Assembly: GCA_049840875.1 (NCBI GenBank)
Contig: JASGJE010000010.1
Location: forward strand, 1 to 64,000
DNA from: JAFDYH01 sp049840875
GTDB taxonomy: Bacteria; Bacteroidota; Bacteroidia; Chitinophagales; Chitinophagaceae
Length of the DNA: 64,000 nt
Direction of reading: 5' to 3'
The position numbers and the translations under genes were made by a program. The notes below the pieces were generated by a model. The model was not told the origin of the DNA and searched no databases. It worked only from the letters and a program-made list of their open reading frames with translations. This document shows, in pieces, positions 9,927 through 18,134 of the stretch; the first letter of the stretch is position 1, and each line of letters begins with the position of its first letter.

Positions 9927-10020
9927 AAATTAAAAGGTAAAAAATGGAACAACGCTAACGATGAAAAATATCTATAAGTAAGCCGCTGATTTTTACTTTT
10001 GATTTTTTACTTTTTAATTT
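9927..10020. repeat. Inverted repeat, 19-base arms
   Basis: Arms 9927-9945 and 10002-10020 are complementary at 18 of 19 positions and enclose 56 bases. The arms are A/T rich. The right arm ends four bases before the trmN6 ATG, so a hairpin in the transcript could affect tsaD termination or trmN6 translation (inference). Confidence 0.65.
9994..10001 (+). promoter_or_regulatory. Bacteroidetes -7 box TACTTTTG before trmN6
   Basis: Exact TAnnTTTG match 23 bases before the trmN6 start. It sits inside an AT-rich inverted-repeat region, so a chance match is possible. Confidence 0.4.
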
Positions 10021-10024
10021 CTCC

Positions 10025-10750
10025 ATGGCTAATTCATTTTTCAAGTTTAAACAATTCATAGTTCACCAGGAACATTCTGCAATGAAAGTAACAACCGATA
10101 GTTGTCTTTTTGGCGCATGGGTGGCTTATGATTTAAAAAAAGATAGTCACTCAAAAAAATTGCTTGACATTGGCGCAGGAACGGGGTTATTATCGTTAAT
10201 GATTGCTCAACAAAAAAAGACGCTTGCTATAGATGCAATAGAAATCGAAAAAGAAGCAACAGTTGAAGCGACAGAAAATATTAAACGATCTCCATGGAAA
10301 GAAAATATAAACGTTATCCATGGAGACGTCAGAGATTATGAGGTACAACATGAATACGATGTGATCGTTAGCAATCCACCATTTTATGAAAATGAATTAC
10401 AGTCGGTCGATCAACAAAAAAATACGGCGCATCACAGCAACAACCTCACAATAGATTTTTTATTTCGGTTTATTCAATCCGCGATTATTAAAAACGGATG
10501 CTTTTACATTCTTGTTCCTTACAAAAGAATTGCTGAGATTGAAATTTTGCTAAAGCAAAACGAATTGTGCTTAACAGAAAAAGTGCTTGTTAGGCAATCA
10601 ATAAATCATAACTATTTCAGAGTATTTATAAAAGGAATGTTGGGCAACGTCCATAACGAAAGAGTAAGCGAACTTTCGATTAAAGACAGCGATCAGCGAT
10701 ATACGAAAGAATTTATAGAGTTGTTGAAAGAGTATTACCTGTATCTCTGA
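10025..10750 (+). CDS. trmN6: tRNA1(Val) (adenine(37)-N6)-methyltransferase
   Basis: 241 residues, matching TrmN6/YfiC. It uses SAM to methylate N6 of A37 in tRNA1(Val). Visible: a Rossmann methyltransferase motif I LDIGAGTGLLSLM near residue 47, the N6-adenine catalytic motif NPPFYEN near 117, and the YfiC-type opening F-K-F-K-Q-F. With tsaD just upstream it makes a pair of tRNA position-37 modification genes, each with its own promoter-like box. Its gene is convergent with the dehydrogenase gene on the minus strand, with 13 bases between stops. Confidence 0.92.
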   Translation: MANSFFKFKQFIVHQEHSAMKVTTDSCLFGAWVAYDLKKDSHSKKLLDIGAGTGLLSLMIAQQKKTLAIDAIEIEKEATVEATENIKRSPWKENINVIHGDVRDYEVQHEYDVIVSNPPFYENELQSVDQQKNTAHHSNNLTIDFLFRFIQSAIIKNGCFYILVPYKRIAEIEILLKQNELCLTEKVLVRQSINHNYFRVFIKGMLGNVHNERVSELSIKDSDQRYTKEFIELLKEYYLYL

Positions 10751-10763
10751 TCGCGATTAATGA

Positions 10764-11969
10764 TTATTTACTTCCTTCCGCATAATCACGCAGATATTCA
10801 AAATGTGAGGTTAAATCTCCTGCTGATGTAATCGTGGCTTTTGTTATGATTTCAGAACCTCCTTTCACGATATCATCAAGAATATACTTAATCAACTGCT
10901 CACCAAAATAACGACTAGCGTCCCTCGGCAATTCATTCGGCAGATTTCCAACAGCCATTACATCAATAGAATTAGATAAATACGGAGCCGTTTTCAATAA
11001 CGAATTTCTATCTACCCCATATATTGGTTCGTCAATACTTTGATCACCGAGATTCACAGGAACAGAACCTCCTGCATCATCAGTAATATCAGCAATGGTC
11101 TTGATAATAAATGTTTCTTCGGCAATATCGTTCGCTTCAAATAAACGCGGCACATTCTTATCCCAATACACTCCGTTCATTAAGATATCGGTTTGCTCAG
11201 CATAAGGCAAAAACTTACAGGCAAAATCTTCCGGCTGATCATGAAACTGTTCACGGTCATACTTGCCTGATAGTTTATTTGCATACAAATCCGAACCTTT
11301 TAACTGAACATATACAGGATAGGCAAATCGTCGTTTCAGATATTCATCCGGTTCTACTTCATGTATACCGAGCAGGTTCATTATCTCCAGGATGCCATGA
11401 GCAACCCTGCCACTACCAGTAACAACAATTTTTACATTGGGCAAACGAACACCAAAATAAGCGTGAATCAATTCTCTGAAGCTTCTCTGTTTATAAACGC
11501 GATCCAGCTTATATAAACCAGAACGGTTACCATAAGCCATCATTCCGTTATGCGCACCGACGATTCCTGCAAAAAAACCAAAGCCGATGATGCGTTGACC
11601 ATCTTCATGCTCAAGGCATTCATAGTCGATCAGGGTTATTTTTTTTTCTAAAATTGATTGAAGCAATCGCTGATTATGCAATTGCTTCTTTCTTGTATGT
11701 GAAAAGAAAAGATAAGTTTTACCGTCGATTAGCTGCGATACTGGCACTTCTTTTATACCTAATAGAATATCACAATCGCTTAAATCTTCTTTCACGGCAA
11801 CACCTGCTGATTCATACTCTTTATCAGAAAAACACCGTGTAGTTGAACTTTGTACTATAATGCGAACTAAATCAGAATTCTTGTGTATCCATTTACATTG
11901 CGGAGGCGTAAGCGCTACCCTGTTATCGGCGGGAATTTTTCCTTCACGTATAAGTCCTATCCTGATCAT
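10764..11969 (-). CDS. Saccharopine dehydrogenase (NAD+, lysine-forming)/alanine dehydrogenase-type enzyme
   Basis: About 401 residues with an alanine dehydrogenase/transhydrogenase N-terminal domain (IGLIREGKIPADNRVALTP) and a Rossmann domain (VVTGSGRVAHGILEIM near 190). The motif FFSHTRKKQ and the IDYE...FGFFAGIVGAHNG segment are those of the LYS1/lysine-ketoglutarate reductase branch, not classical Ald. Known reaction of that branch: interconversion of lysine plus 2-oxoglutarate and saccharopine. An ALDH7-type aminoadipate-semialdehyde dehydrogenase lies about 6 kb away, which would fit a saccharopine route of lysine breakdown (inference). I start at the ATG at 11969; five extra residues at 11984 are possible. 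Confidence 0.8.
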   Translation of the reverse strand: MIRIGLIREGKIPADNRVALTPPQCKWIHKNSDLVRIIVQSSTTRCFSDKEYESAGVAVKEDLSDCDILLGIKEVPVSQLIDGKTYLFFSHTRKKQLHNQRLLQSILEKKITLIDYECLEHEDGQRIIGFGFFAGIVGAHNGMMAYGNRSGLYKLDRVYKQRSFRELIHAYFGVRLPNVKIVVTGSGRVAHGILEIMNLLGIHEVEPDEYLKRRFAYPVYVQLKGSDLYANKLSGKYDREQFHDQPEDFACKFLPYAEQTDILMNGVYWDKNVPRLFEANDIAEETFIIKTIADITDDAGGSVPVNLGDQSIDEPIYGVDRNSLLKTAPYLSNSIDVMAVGNLPNELPRDASRYFGEQLIKYILDDIVKGGSEIITKATITSAGDLTSHFEYLRDYAEGSK

Positions 11970-12039
11970 TGTGGGCAATAACAATTTATGACCCGCAAAG
12001 TTGACAGGATTTATTCATTTAAACAAATGGCTGAATTGA

Positions 12040-12435
12040 TTAGTTCTTTGTGAAAGTGAGAGATTCCCCGCTCGATGCATTATCATCGCCAAGTTTAATC
12101 TCATTTGATGAAATGGAAAGAATTTTCCAATCATCAGTCAATTCGCCGAGAGGCTTATTACTATCTGATTTTACACCAAGATCAATATTGAATTTTGATC
12201 CGCGGCTCCAGGTACCATTCGTTGTAATGGCTCCGCGAATCGCTGACAGCACACCCGAATTTGCAAATGTGAATTCATAGCCTGTAAAATCTGAAGTCTC
12301 ATCGTTGCCGCTATCAGTAAACAGAGTCACACGCCACGTACCTTGCGAGATGTCTGCATTGTTATTGTTGTTATCATCTTTGTGGCAGGAAAAAAGCACG
12401 AATGAAAATGCGAGCAGGATTAATTGCTTCTTCAT
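12040..12435 (-). CDS. Small lipoprotein, lipocalin-like
   Basis: 131 residues with a clear lipoprotein signal (MKKQLILLAFSFVLFSC; Cys at 17), an Asp/Asn-rich linker, then a beta-rich domain that opens with ISQGTWRVTLF and ends with SLTFTKN. This pattern is common in Bacteroidetes lipocalin-like lipoproteins of unknown ligand. It is monocistronic. The fold assignment is inference from strand pattern only. Confidence 0.75.
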   Translation of the reverse strand: MKKQLILLAFSFVLFSCHKDDNNNNNADISQGTWRVTLFTDSGNDETSDFTGYEFTFANSGVLSAIRGAITTNGTWSRGSKFNIDLGVKSDSNKPLGELTDDWKILSISSNEIKLGDDNASSGESLTFTKN

Positions 12436-12590
12436 GATTGTATTTTATTGGTTAAGGATAGTTAAGTCTCATGCAATAAACTAAAAAACCAGTACGATCT
12501 TGCCATATAATCGCAAAACTCTTGTTAATGGTTGCTCTGTTGAAGAGCCGCTGCGATGAATCATCTTTACATCTATTAGTCAGGTTTCAA

Positions 12591-12598
12591 TATCTTTG
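12591..12598 (+). promoter_or_regulatory. Bacteroidetes -7 box TATCTTTG
   Basis: Exact TAnnTTTG match 44 bases before the ATG of the small ORF at 12643. It shows that this gap may be transcribed rightward. Confidence 0.45.
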
Positions 12599-12642
12599 CA
12601 ATTGAATTGAACTATTTATTGACGACTACTGTAGTTGTAAAA

Positions 12643-12714
12643 ATGAAGACGCTTAACACTATATTAAAAGTTATAAAAGACATTTTTCTCCCGAAAAAAA
12701 ATTGCTGCAAATAA
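12643..12714 (+). CDS. Candidate 23-residue small protein
   Basis: An ATG-initiated ORF of 23 codons: a basic, amphipathic stretch (MKTLNTILKVIKDIFLP) followed by a polar Lys/Cys tail (KKNCCK). It has a consensus promoter box upstream and a strong stem-loop that begins inside its last codons. I do not recognise a family. It could be a membrane-associated micropeptide, a leader peptide, or chance; there is no strong ribosome binding site, which is normal for this phylum. Confidence 0.3.
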   Translation: MKTLNTILKVIKDIFLPKKNCCK

Positions 12715-12725
12715 GTTTTCGGGAG
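12688..12725 (+). terminator. Stem-loop with 10-bp perfect stem
   Basis: CTCCCGAAAA (12688-12697) pairs perfectly with TTTTCGGGAG (12716-12725). No U-run follows, so this is a weak terminator candidate or an RNA structure overlapping the end of the small ORF. Confidence 0.45.
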
Positions 12726-12794
12726 TCGATGTCATCAGATATTCCGCGCTAAAAAAACCTTCATTTTAAATTTCACGGTTTACATTTATCAATT

Positions 12795-12802
12795 TACATT
12801 TG
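12795..12802 (+). promoter_or_regulatory. -7 box TACATTTG of tRNA-Leu
   Basis: Exact TAnnTTTG match 14 bases upstream of the mature tRNA 5' end. Confidence 0.55.
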
Positions 12803-12816
12803 CACCCCCATCACCT

Positions 12817-12900
12817 GCCCGGGTGGCGGAACTGGTAGACGCAGCAGACTCAAAATCTGCCGCCGGCAACGGTGTATCGGTTCGATTCCGATCTCGGGCA
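12817..12900 (+). tRNA. tRNA-Leu(CAA)
   Basis: 84 bases with a seven-pair acceptor stem (GCCCGGG with CTCGGGC, one G-T), a long variable arm typical of class II tRNAs, and the anticodon loop CTCAAAA between GCAGA and TCTGC, giving anticodon CAA at 12851-12853 (reads UUG). The T-arm is GGTTCGATTCC. CCA is not encoded; the discriminator is A at 12900. Confidence 0.96.
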
Positions 12901-12904
12901 CAAC

Positions 12905-12935
12905 AAAAGCTGGAATATCTGTTTCAGCTTTTTTG
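12905..12935 (+). terminator. Rho-independent terminator of tRNA-Leu
   Basis: AAAAGCTG (12905-12912) pairs with CAGCTTTT (12925-12932), followed by a T-run. It directly follows the tRNA. Confidence 0.8.
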
Positions 12936-12954
12936 TTTTGAAATCAATACATAG

Positions 12955-13290
12955 TTAAAACACCGGCTGCTCTGAACACATTTCTGCACAATGCCTGCAC
13001 GCTTCCGCACAAACCTGGCAATGTTCCATATGAGAATGTTTTTCGCATTCCATCGCACACTTCTCGCATATCTCAACGCACTCGCTGAATAAATGACTGG
13101 CATGTGGCGATTGCCTGGCTATAAATGAAGCAAGTAAATTACAGATTGCGGCACAATCCAGATCAAGCCTGATGCAGGTTGTCATTTCATTGACATTGTT
13201 TTCATTCAGGCATGCATTCGCACAAAAATTACACACTGCCGCACAATGGTTCAATGCATTGATCAACTCCTGGTTCATTTCTTTTATCAT
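12955..13290 (-). CDS. Cys-rich four-helix copper-storage-type protein (DUF326/Csp)
   Basis: 111 residues with regularly spaced Cys pairs on predicted helices (CAAVCNFCANAC, CIRLDLDCAAIC, CVEICEKCAMEC, CQVCAEACRHCAEMC). This is the hallmark of the DUF326 four-helix bundle, whose studied members (Csp3) bind many Cu(I) ions inside the bundle. No signal peptide is visible, so it would act in the cytosol. It is a lone gene between tRNA-Leu and the FAD oxidoreductase. The start at 13290 or the ATG 12 bases further in are both possible. Family assignment is firm; copper storage is inferred from the Cys pattern. Confidence 0.85.
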   Translation of the reverse strand: MIKEMNQELINALNHCAAVCNFCANACLNENNVNEMTTCIRLDLDCAAICNLLASFIARQSPHASHLFSECVEICEKCAMECEKHSHMEHCQVCAEACRHCAEMCSEQPVF

Positions 13291-13393
13291 AAAACAAAAT
13301 TTTAGATTTAAGATTTACTTCCGGGTTAACCGGCATAAAAACCATACCGCCATCTTGCCCGACTTACATGTTTCATTTAATCATTGAATCGAG

Positions 13394-13401
13394 TATTTTT
13401 G
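13394..13401 (+). promoter_or_regulatory. -7 box TATTTTTG before the FAD/FeS oxidoreductase
   Basis: Exact TAnnTTTG match only 10 bases before the ATG at 13412, implying a leaderless or near-leaderless transcript. Confidence 0.45.
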
Positions 13402-13411
13402 CGGCCTGTAA

Positions 13412-16327
13412 ATGAAAGAGAAACTACAACAACTGGCTGCCGAACTTGAAGGTGAATTCTACACCGATAAAGTAATCCGCACCTTATACGCTACAGATGC
13501 CTCAGCTTACCGGGAAATGCCGCTGGCTGTCGCTATTCCGGAAACCATTGAAGATATTAAAAAGCTCATTGCATTTGCAAGAAATGAAAAGACCTCACTG
13601 ATACCCCGCACTGCCGGCACATCACTGGCTGGCCAGGTAGTTGGTAGTGGTATCATCGTTGATGTATCGAAAAAATTTACCAGAATACTCGAGATCAACA
13701 AAGAAGAACGATGGGTTCGTGTACAGCCCGGCGTTATACGTGATGAACTGAACATGTTTTTGAAACCTCACGGATTTCTTTTCGGACCGGAAACATCAAC
13801 AGCTAATCGGGCGATGATCGGCGGAATGGTTGGCAACAATTCCTGTGGATCAAATTCTGTAGTGTATCGCAGTACCCGCGAACATTTGCTGGAAGTGAAA
13901 GCGCTACTAAGTGATGGAAGTGAAGTAGAATTTAAACGATTAAGTATTGATGCGTTTCACCAAAAATGTGAAAGCAACAATTTAGAAGGAGAAATCTATA
14001 AAAAAACAAGAAGCCTTCTCAGCAATTACGAAACGCAAACAGAAATTAGAAACGAGTTTCCGAAGAAAAGTGTTGAAAGAAGAAATACGGGTTATGCAGT
14101 CGATGTTTTACTGGACTCAGCGCCTTTTACAGCAGGTGAAGAAGATTTTAATTTTTGTAAACTCATCGCTGGCTCTGAAGGTACACTTGCATTTCTTACG
14201 GAAATCAAACTCAATATTGTTCCGCTGCCGCCAAAAGAAGGCGGTTTGCTCTGTGTTCATTTCAATAGCATCGATGAATCATTGCGTGCTAATCTCATCG
14301 CAATGAAGTATAAACCCTCAGCCAGTGAACTGATCGATCATTATATCCTCGAATGCACGAAGGACAACATTGAGCAACGAAAGAATCGTTTTTTTGTACA
14401 GGGCGATCCCGGAGCTATTCTTGTTGTTGAGTTCTTAAAAGATTCACGCGAAGAGATTATACAAATTGTTAAACAGGTAGAAGATGAAATGCGTGCGGCA
14501 GGATTAGGTTATCATTTCCCGTTATTGTTTGGAGATGACACAAAAAAGATATGGTCACTACGCAAAGCAGGTTTAGGTTTATTGAGTAATCTTCCCGGTG
14601 ATTCCAAAGCTGTGCCGGTGATAGAAGATACAGCAGTTGATGTAAATGATTTACCAGATTATATCCGTGACTTCAATGAAATACTGAAGAAATATAACCT
14701 CTACTCTATCCACTATGCCCATGCAGGCAGCGGCGAAATACATCTCCGGCCTATTATCAATTTAAAAACAGCCGAAGGCAATCAGCTGTTCCGCACGATC
14801 GCTGAAGAAATAGCAACGCTTGTAAAAAAATATAAAGGTTCATTGAGTGGCGAACATGGTGATGGTCGTTTACGTGGTGAATTTATCCGGCAGATGGTAG
14901 GTGATAAAAATTATCAGCTATTAAAAGAAATAAAAAAAGTCTGGGACCCGGAAAATATTTTCAATCCAAATAAGATCGTCGACACTCCATCGATGAACAG
15001 CATGCTGCGCTATACACCTGGCCAGCATACGCCTGAATTCAAAACAGTATTCCGCTTTTACAACCAGGATGTTTTGCAACATGCAGAACAATGCAATGGT
15101 TCCGGTGATTGTCGTAAAACACAATTATCGGGTGGTACAATGTGCCCTTCGTATATGGCTACCCGTAATGAAAAAGATACGACAAGAGCAAGGGCCAACA
15201 TCTTACGTGAGTTCTTAACTAATTCTGACAAGCTGAACCGCTTCGATCACAAAGAGATTTACGAAGTGATGGATCTTTGCCTTAGTTGCAAAGGTTGTAA
15301 ATCCGAATGCCCATCCAATGTAGACGTTGCTAAATTGAAAGCAGAATTCCTACAACATTACTATGATGCAAATGGAATTCCACTACGTTCGAAGTTGATT
15401 GCTAATTTTTCAAAATCGGCAAAGCTCGGATCAATTGCTCCGGGATTGTACAATTTTGCAATGACAAATTCTGCAATCAGCAATGTTGTAAAAGGTTTCT
15501 CCGGTTTTGCAAAGAAGCGTTCCATGCCCACCCTTCACAAGTTCACTTTGAAAACCTGGTATGACAAGAAAAGTCAAAAGTCAAAAGTCAAAAGTCAAAA
15601 AAGGGTTTACTTATTCTGTGATGAGTTTACAAATTACAATGATACCGAAATAGGAATTAAAGCAGTTACATTATTGGAGAAGTTGGGTTATGAAGTTGTC
15701 ATTCCCGAGCATATTGAAAGCGGCCGTTCATGGCTTTCAAAAGGATTAATCAGGAAAGGAAAAGAGATCGCAAACAGGAATGTTAGTTTATTATCAGCAT
15801 TGATCAACGAAAACGCACCTTTGATCGGCATTGAGCCTTCTGCAATTCTTACATTCCGGGATGAATACATTGATCTCGCAGATGATGATAACTTTGAAAA
15901 AGCGAAGCAGTTGTCGAAAAATGTTTTCCTTATTGACGAGTTTATTGCGAAGGAAATTGAGAGCGGAAAAATCAATAAGGAATCATTTACCAAAAAAGAA
16001 AGGAAAATCCTTTTGCATGGTCATTGCCAGCAAAAAGCTTTATCGTCCGTTGCCCCCACTGTAAAAATTTTGTCTTTTCCGGAAAACTATTCAGTGCAAA
16101 CAATTCCATCGGGTTGCTGCGGTATGGCCGGATCATTTGGATATGAAAAAGAACATTATGATCTGTCCATGCAGATCGGTGAAATGGTTCTTTTCCCTTC
16201 TGTGAGAAAGCAACCAGAAACCACAATCATCGCTGCGCCTGGTACAAGTTGCCGTCACCAGGTAAAAGATGGAACGGGAAGAAAAGCATTACACCCAGTA
16301 GAGATTCTTTATGATGCGCTGATTTGA
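13412..16327 (+). CDS. FAD-linked oxidase / Fe-S oxidoreductase (GlcD-GlcF type fusion)
   Basis: 971 residues joining two enzymes often encoded separately. In order: FAD-binding PCMH domain (about 30-270; RTAGTSLAGQVVG), FAD oxidase C-terminal domain (about 280-530; SGEHGDGRLRGEF), a pair of 4Fe-4S clusters (CxxxGxC near 561 with a later Cys; CLSCKGCKSECP near 626), then a heterodisulfide-reductase-like region with HGHCQQKA near 870 and SGCCGMAGSFG near 900. Family members oxidise glycolate, D-lactate or D-2-hydroxyglutarate and pass electrons to quinone; the substrate here is not evident. A basic Lys/Ser/Gln linker at 719-731 is encoded by a heptanucleotide repeat, which is odd. Confidence 0.88.
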   Translation: MKEKLQQLAAELEGEFYTDKVIRTLYATDASAYREMPLAVAIPETIEDIKKLIAFARNEKTSLIPRTAGTSLAGQVVGSGIIVDVSKKFTRILEINKEERWVRVQPGVIRDELNMFLKPHGFLFGPETSTANRAMIGGMVGNNSCGSNSVVYRSTREHLLEVKALLSDGSEVEFKRLSIDAFHQKCESNNLEGEIYKKTRSLLSNYETQTEIRNEFPKKSVERRNTGYAVDVLLDSAPFTAGEEDFNFCKLIAGSEGTLAFLTEIKLNIVPLPPKEGGLLCVHFNSIDESLRANLIAMKYKPSASELIDHYILECTKDNIEQRKNRFFVQGDPGAILVVEFLKDSREEIIQIVKQVEDEMRAAGLGYHFPLLFGDDTKKIWSLRKAGLGLLSNLPGDSKAVPVIEDTAVDVNDLPDYIRDFNEILKKYNLYSIHYAHAGSGEIHLRPIINLKTAEGNQLFRTIAEEIATLVKKYKGSLSGEHGDGRLRGEFIRQMVGDKNYQLLKEIKKVWDPENIFNPNKIVDTPSMNSMLRYTPGQHTPEFKTVFRFYNQDVLQHAEQCNGSGDCRKTQLSGGTMCPSYMATRNEKDTTRARANILREFLTNSDKLNRFDHKEIYEVMDLCLSCKGCKSECPSNVDVAKLKAEFLQHYYDANGIPLRSKLIANFSKSAKLGSIAPGLYNFAMTNSAISNVVKGFSGFAKKRSMPTLHKFTLKTWYDKKSQKSKVKSQKRVYLFCDEFTNYNDTEIGIKAVTLLEKLGYEVVIPEHIESGRSWLSKGLIRKGKEIANRNVSLLSALINENAPLIGIEPSAILTFRDEYIDLADDDNFEKAKQLSKNVFLIDEFIAKEIESGKINKESFTKKERKILLHGHCQQKALSSVAPTVKILSFPENYSVQTIPSGCCGMAGSFGYEKEHYDLSMQIGEMVLFPSVRKQPETTIIAAPGTSCRHQVKDGTGRKALHPVEILYDALI
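15567..15602 (+). repeat. In-frame AAAAGTC heptamer repeat inside coding sequence
   Basis: Four tandem AAAAGTC-type units, preceded and followed by further A-rich bases, encode the KSQKSKVKSQK linker of the oxidoreductase. A seven-base unit runs through all three frames yet stays free of stops. Confidence 0.8.
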
Positions 16328-16439
16328 TCATCAGAACAGGAGTCAACTTTCAACAATTTAACCAGGAAATAATAGATAAGCCCAGAGCATTGCCACGTTG
16401 TAATCAGAAGTCATAAATTCAAATTACTGCCGCTTCAAG

Positions 16440-16447
16440 TATATTTG
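16440..16447 (+). promoter_or_regulatory. -7 box TATATTTG before the antiporter
   Basis: Exact TAnnTTTG match, 34 bases before the ATG at 16482. Confidence 0.5.
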
Positions 16448-16481
16448 ACCGTTATCTTTTTATACCAAAACCCTTTACTGT

Positions 16482-18062
16482 ATGCACGAACAACTACCAT
16501 TCCTGCTGGCGCTTGTTGCAGCAATCGTATTGATTGAAATGCTGGCGACAAAACTCAGGGTTGCCTATCCTGTATTGTTGGTGGTGGCCGGATTGTTCAT
16601 CAGTTTCATTCCCGGCCTGCCCGTAGTAAAGGTGAACCCCAATCTGATCTTTTTTATTTTTTTACCACCATTATTGTTTGAGGCATCATGGGCCATTTCA
16701 TTTAAAGAAATGAAAAAGTGGTGGCGTATCATCGGCAGCTTTGCATTTCTTGTTGTGTTGTTCTCAGCATTGGCAGTAGCGGTATTCACAGCGTGGCTGA
16801 TACCAGGCTTCACATTGGCATTAGGCTTTTTACTCGGCGGAATTGTATCGCCACCCGATGCTGTAAGTACCAGCGCCATTACGCAATTTGTAAAAATCCC
16901 GAAAAACACCTCCGCGATACTGCAAGGTGAGAGTTTACTGAACGATGCATCGTCGCTGATCATATTCCGTTTTGCATTGATTGCTGTCGGTACCGGCCAA
17001 TTCATCATTGGCCAGGCATTGATAAGTTTTTCGTGGATGGTTGTCGGCGGCATTGCAATCGGTTTAATCTTCGGTTGGTTTTTTATGCAACTACATAAAC
17101 GACTCCCTACAGACGCCTCATCCGATGTTGCTTTTACATTGATTGAACCTTATTTCCTTTATTGGGTTGCAGAACAGTTGCACAGTTCGGGTGTATTAGC
17201 AGTTGTTGTAGGCGGCTTATTCCTTTCAAACAGGCGGCTTTTATTTTTATCCGGCGAGAGCCGTATTAAAGGTTATAGCTTCTGGGATGCGTTTATTTTC
17301 ATTCTTAACGGTATTGTCTTTATGCTGATCGGGTTGGAATTGCCTGAAGTAGTTGCTGGCCTCCGCGCCGATGGCATCCCGTTGCATAGCGCTATTAATT
17401 ATGGTATACTGGTAACCGCTATATTAATTGCAGCAAGAATTGTAAGTTCTTATGTAGCATTAATCGCGACGATTCTTTTCAGACCAAGTGTAATACCGGC
17501 GCGGGATAATCCACGTAGACGCTGGCGGCTTCCGTTGTTACTTGGCTGGACTGGTATGCGGGGAGTGGTGTCTTTAGCCGCGGCACTGGCTATTCCACTA
17601 ACTCTTGAAAGCGGCAAACCTTTTCCACACCGCAACCTTATTTTGTTTGTAACGTTTATGGTTATACTTCTAACACTGCTGCTGCAGGGCCTTACTCTAC
17701 CCTATCTTATCCGGCGGACTAAACTGTTTGAATACGCTCCCCAAATACCAGAGGAAGAAGCAAGATTAAAAGTAAGAAATGATCTCGCGGTTCATACGAT
17801 ACGATTACTAAAGGAAAAAAATGAAAAGGGAGAATTCCAGGACCCGCATTTGCAAAAATTGATCGGGCAATGGGAACATAAAATCAATCACCCGGAAAAG
17901 CTGTTAATGAATGCCGAGTCGAAAAAAAATTATCTCGAACTGTTAGAAAACCAGCGGATATTTTTAGCGGGGTTGAATAAAGATCCGGAACTTGATGAAG
18001 AGATAATACGTCAGCAGATTTACCAGATTGACCTGGAAGAAGAACGAGTGAAGCTATTGTAA
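16482..18062 (+). CDS. Na+/H+ antiporter, CPA1 family
   Basis: 526 residues. About twelve hydrophobic helices fill residues 1-410, with a hydrophilic cytoplasmic tail (about 410-526). The segments FFIFLPPLLFEASWAI and GESLLNDASSLIIFRFAL are CPA1 signatures; the Asp of NDASS is the family's ion-binding carboxylate. GWTGMRGVVSLAAALAIP is the conserved helix near residue 355. It would exchange cytosolic Na+ (or K+) for protons at the inner membrane for pH and salt homeostasis. It is monocistronic with its own promoter box. Confidence 0.93.
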   Translation: MHEQLPFLLALVAAIVLIEMLATKLRVAYPVLLVVAGLFISFIPGLPVVKVNPNLIFFIFLPPLLFEASWAISFKEMKKWWRIIGSFAFLVVLFSALAVAVFTAWLIPGFTLALGFLLGGIVSPPDAVSTSAITQFVKIPKNTSAILQGESLLNDASSLIIFRFALIAVGTGQFIIGQALISFSWMVVGGIAIGLIFGWFFMQLHKRLPTDASSDVAFTLIEPYFLYWVAEQLHSSGVLAVVVGGLFLSNRRLLFLSGESRIKGYSFWDAFIFILNGIVFMLIGLELPEVVAGLRADGIPLHSAINYGILVTAILIAARIVSSYVALIATILFRPSVIPARDNPRRRWRLPLLLGWTGMRGVVSLAAALAIPLTLESGKPFPHRNLILFVTFMVILLTLLLQGLTLPYLIRRTKLFEYAPQIPEEEARLKVRNDLAVHTIRLLKEKNEKGEFQDPHLQKLIGQWEHKINHPEKLLMNAESKKNYLELLENQRIFLAGLNKDPELDEEIIRQQIYQIDLEEERVKLL

Positions 18063-18109
18063 AGGATATCTCCTTCTTCATGGTGTCCTGTTGTGTGCCG
18101 GACGATTCT

Positions 18110-18117
18110 TACCTTTG
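18110..18117 (+). promoter_or_regulatory. Promoter of the aldehyde dehydrogenase gene
   Basis: TACCTTTG matches TAnnTTTG; a TTG at 18091-18093 lies 16 bases upstream, acceptable for the -33 element. The ATG follows 17 bases later. Confidence 0.55.
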
Positions 18118-18134
18118 CGGCTTAACTATTTTAC

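Larger units (their letters stand above)
12436..12816. other. 381-base gap upstream of tRNA-Leu
   Basis: The gap holds a TATCTTTG promoter box, a candidate 23-codon ORF and a 10-bp stem-loop (each listed separately), followed by the tRNA-Leu promoter. Nothing longer is open on either strand. Confidence 0.6.
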
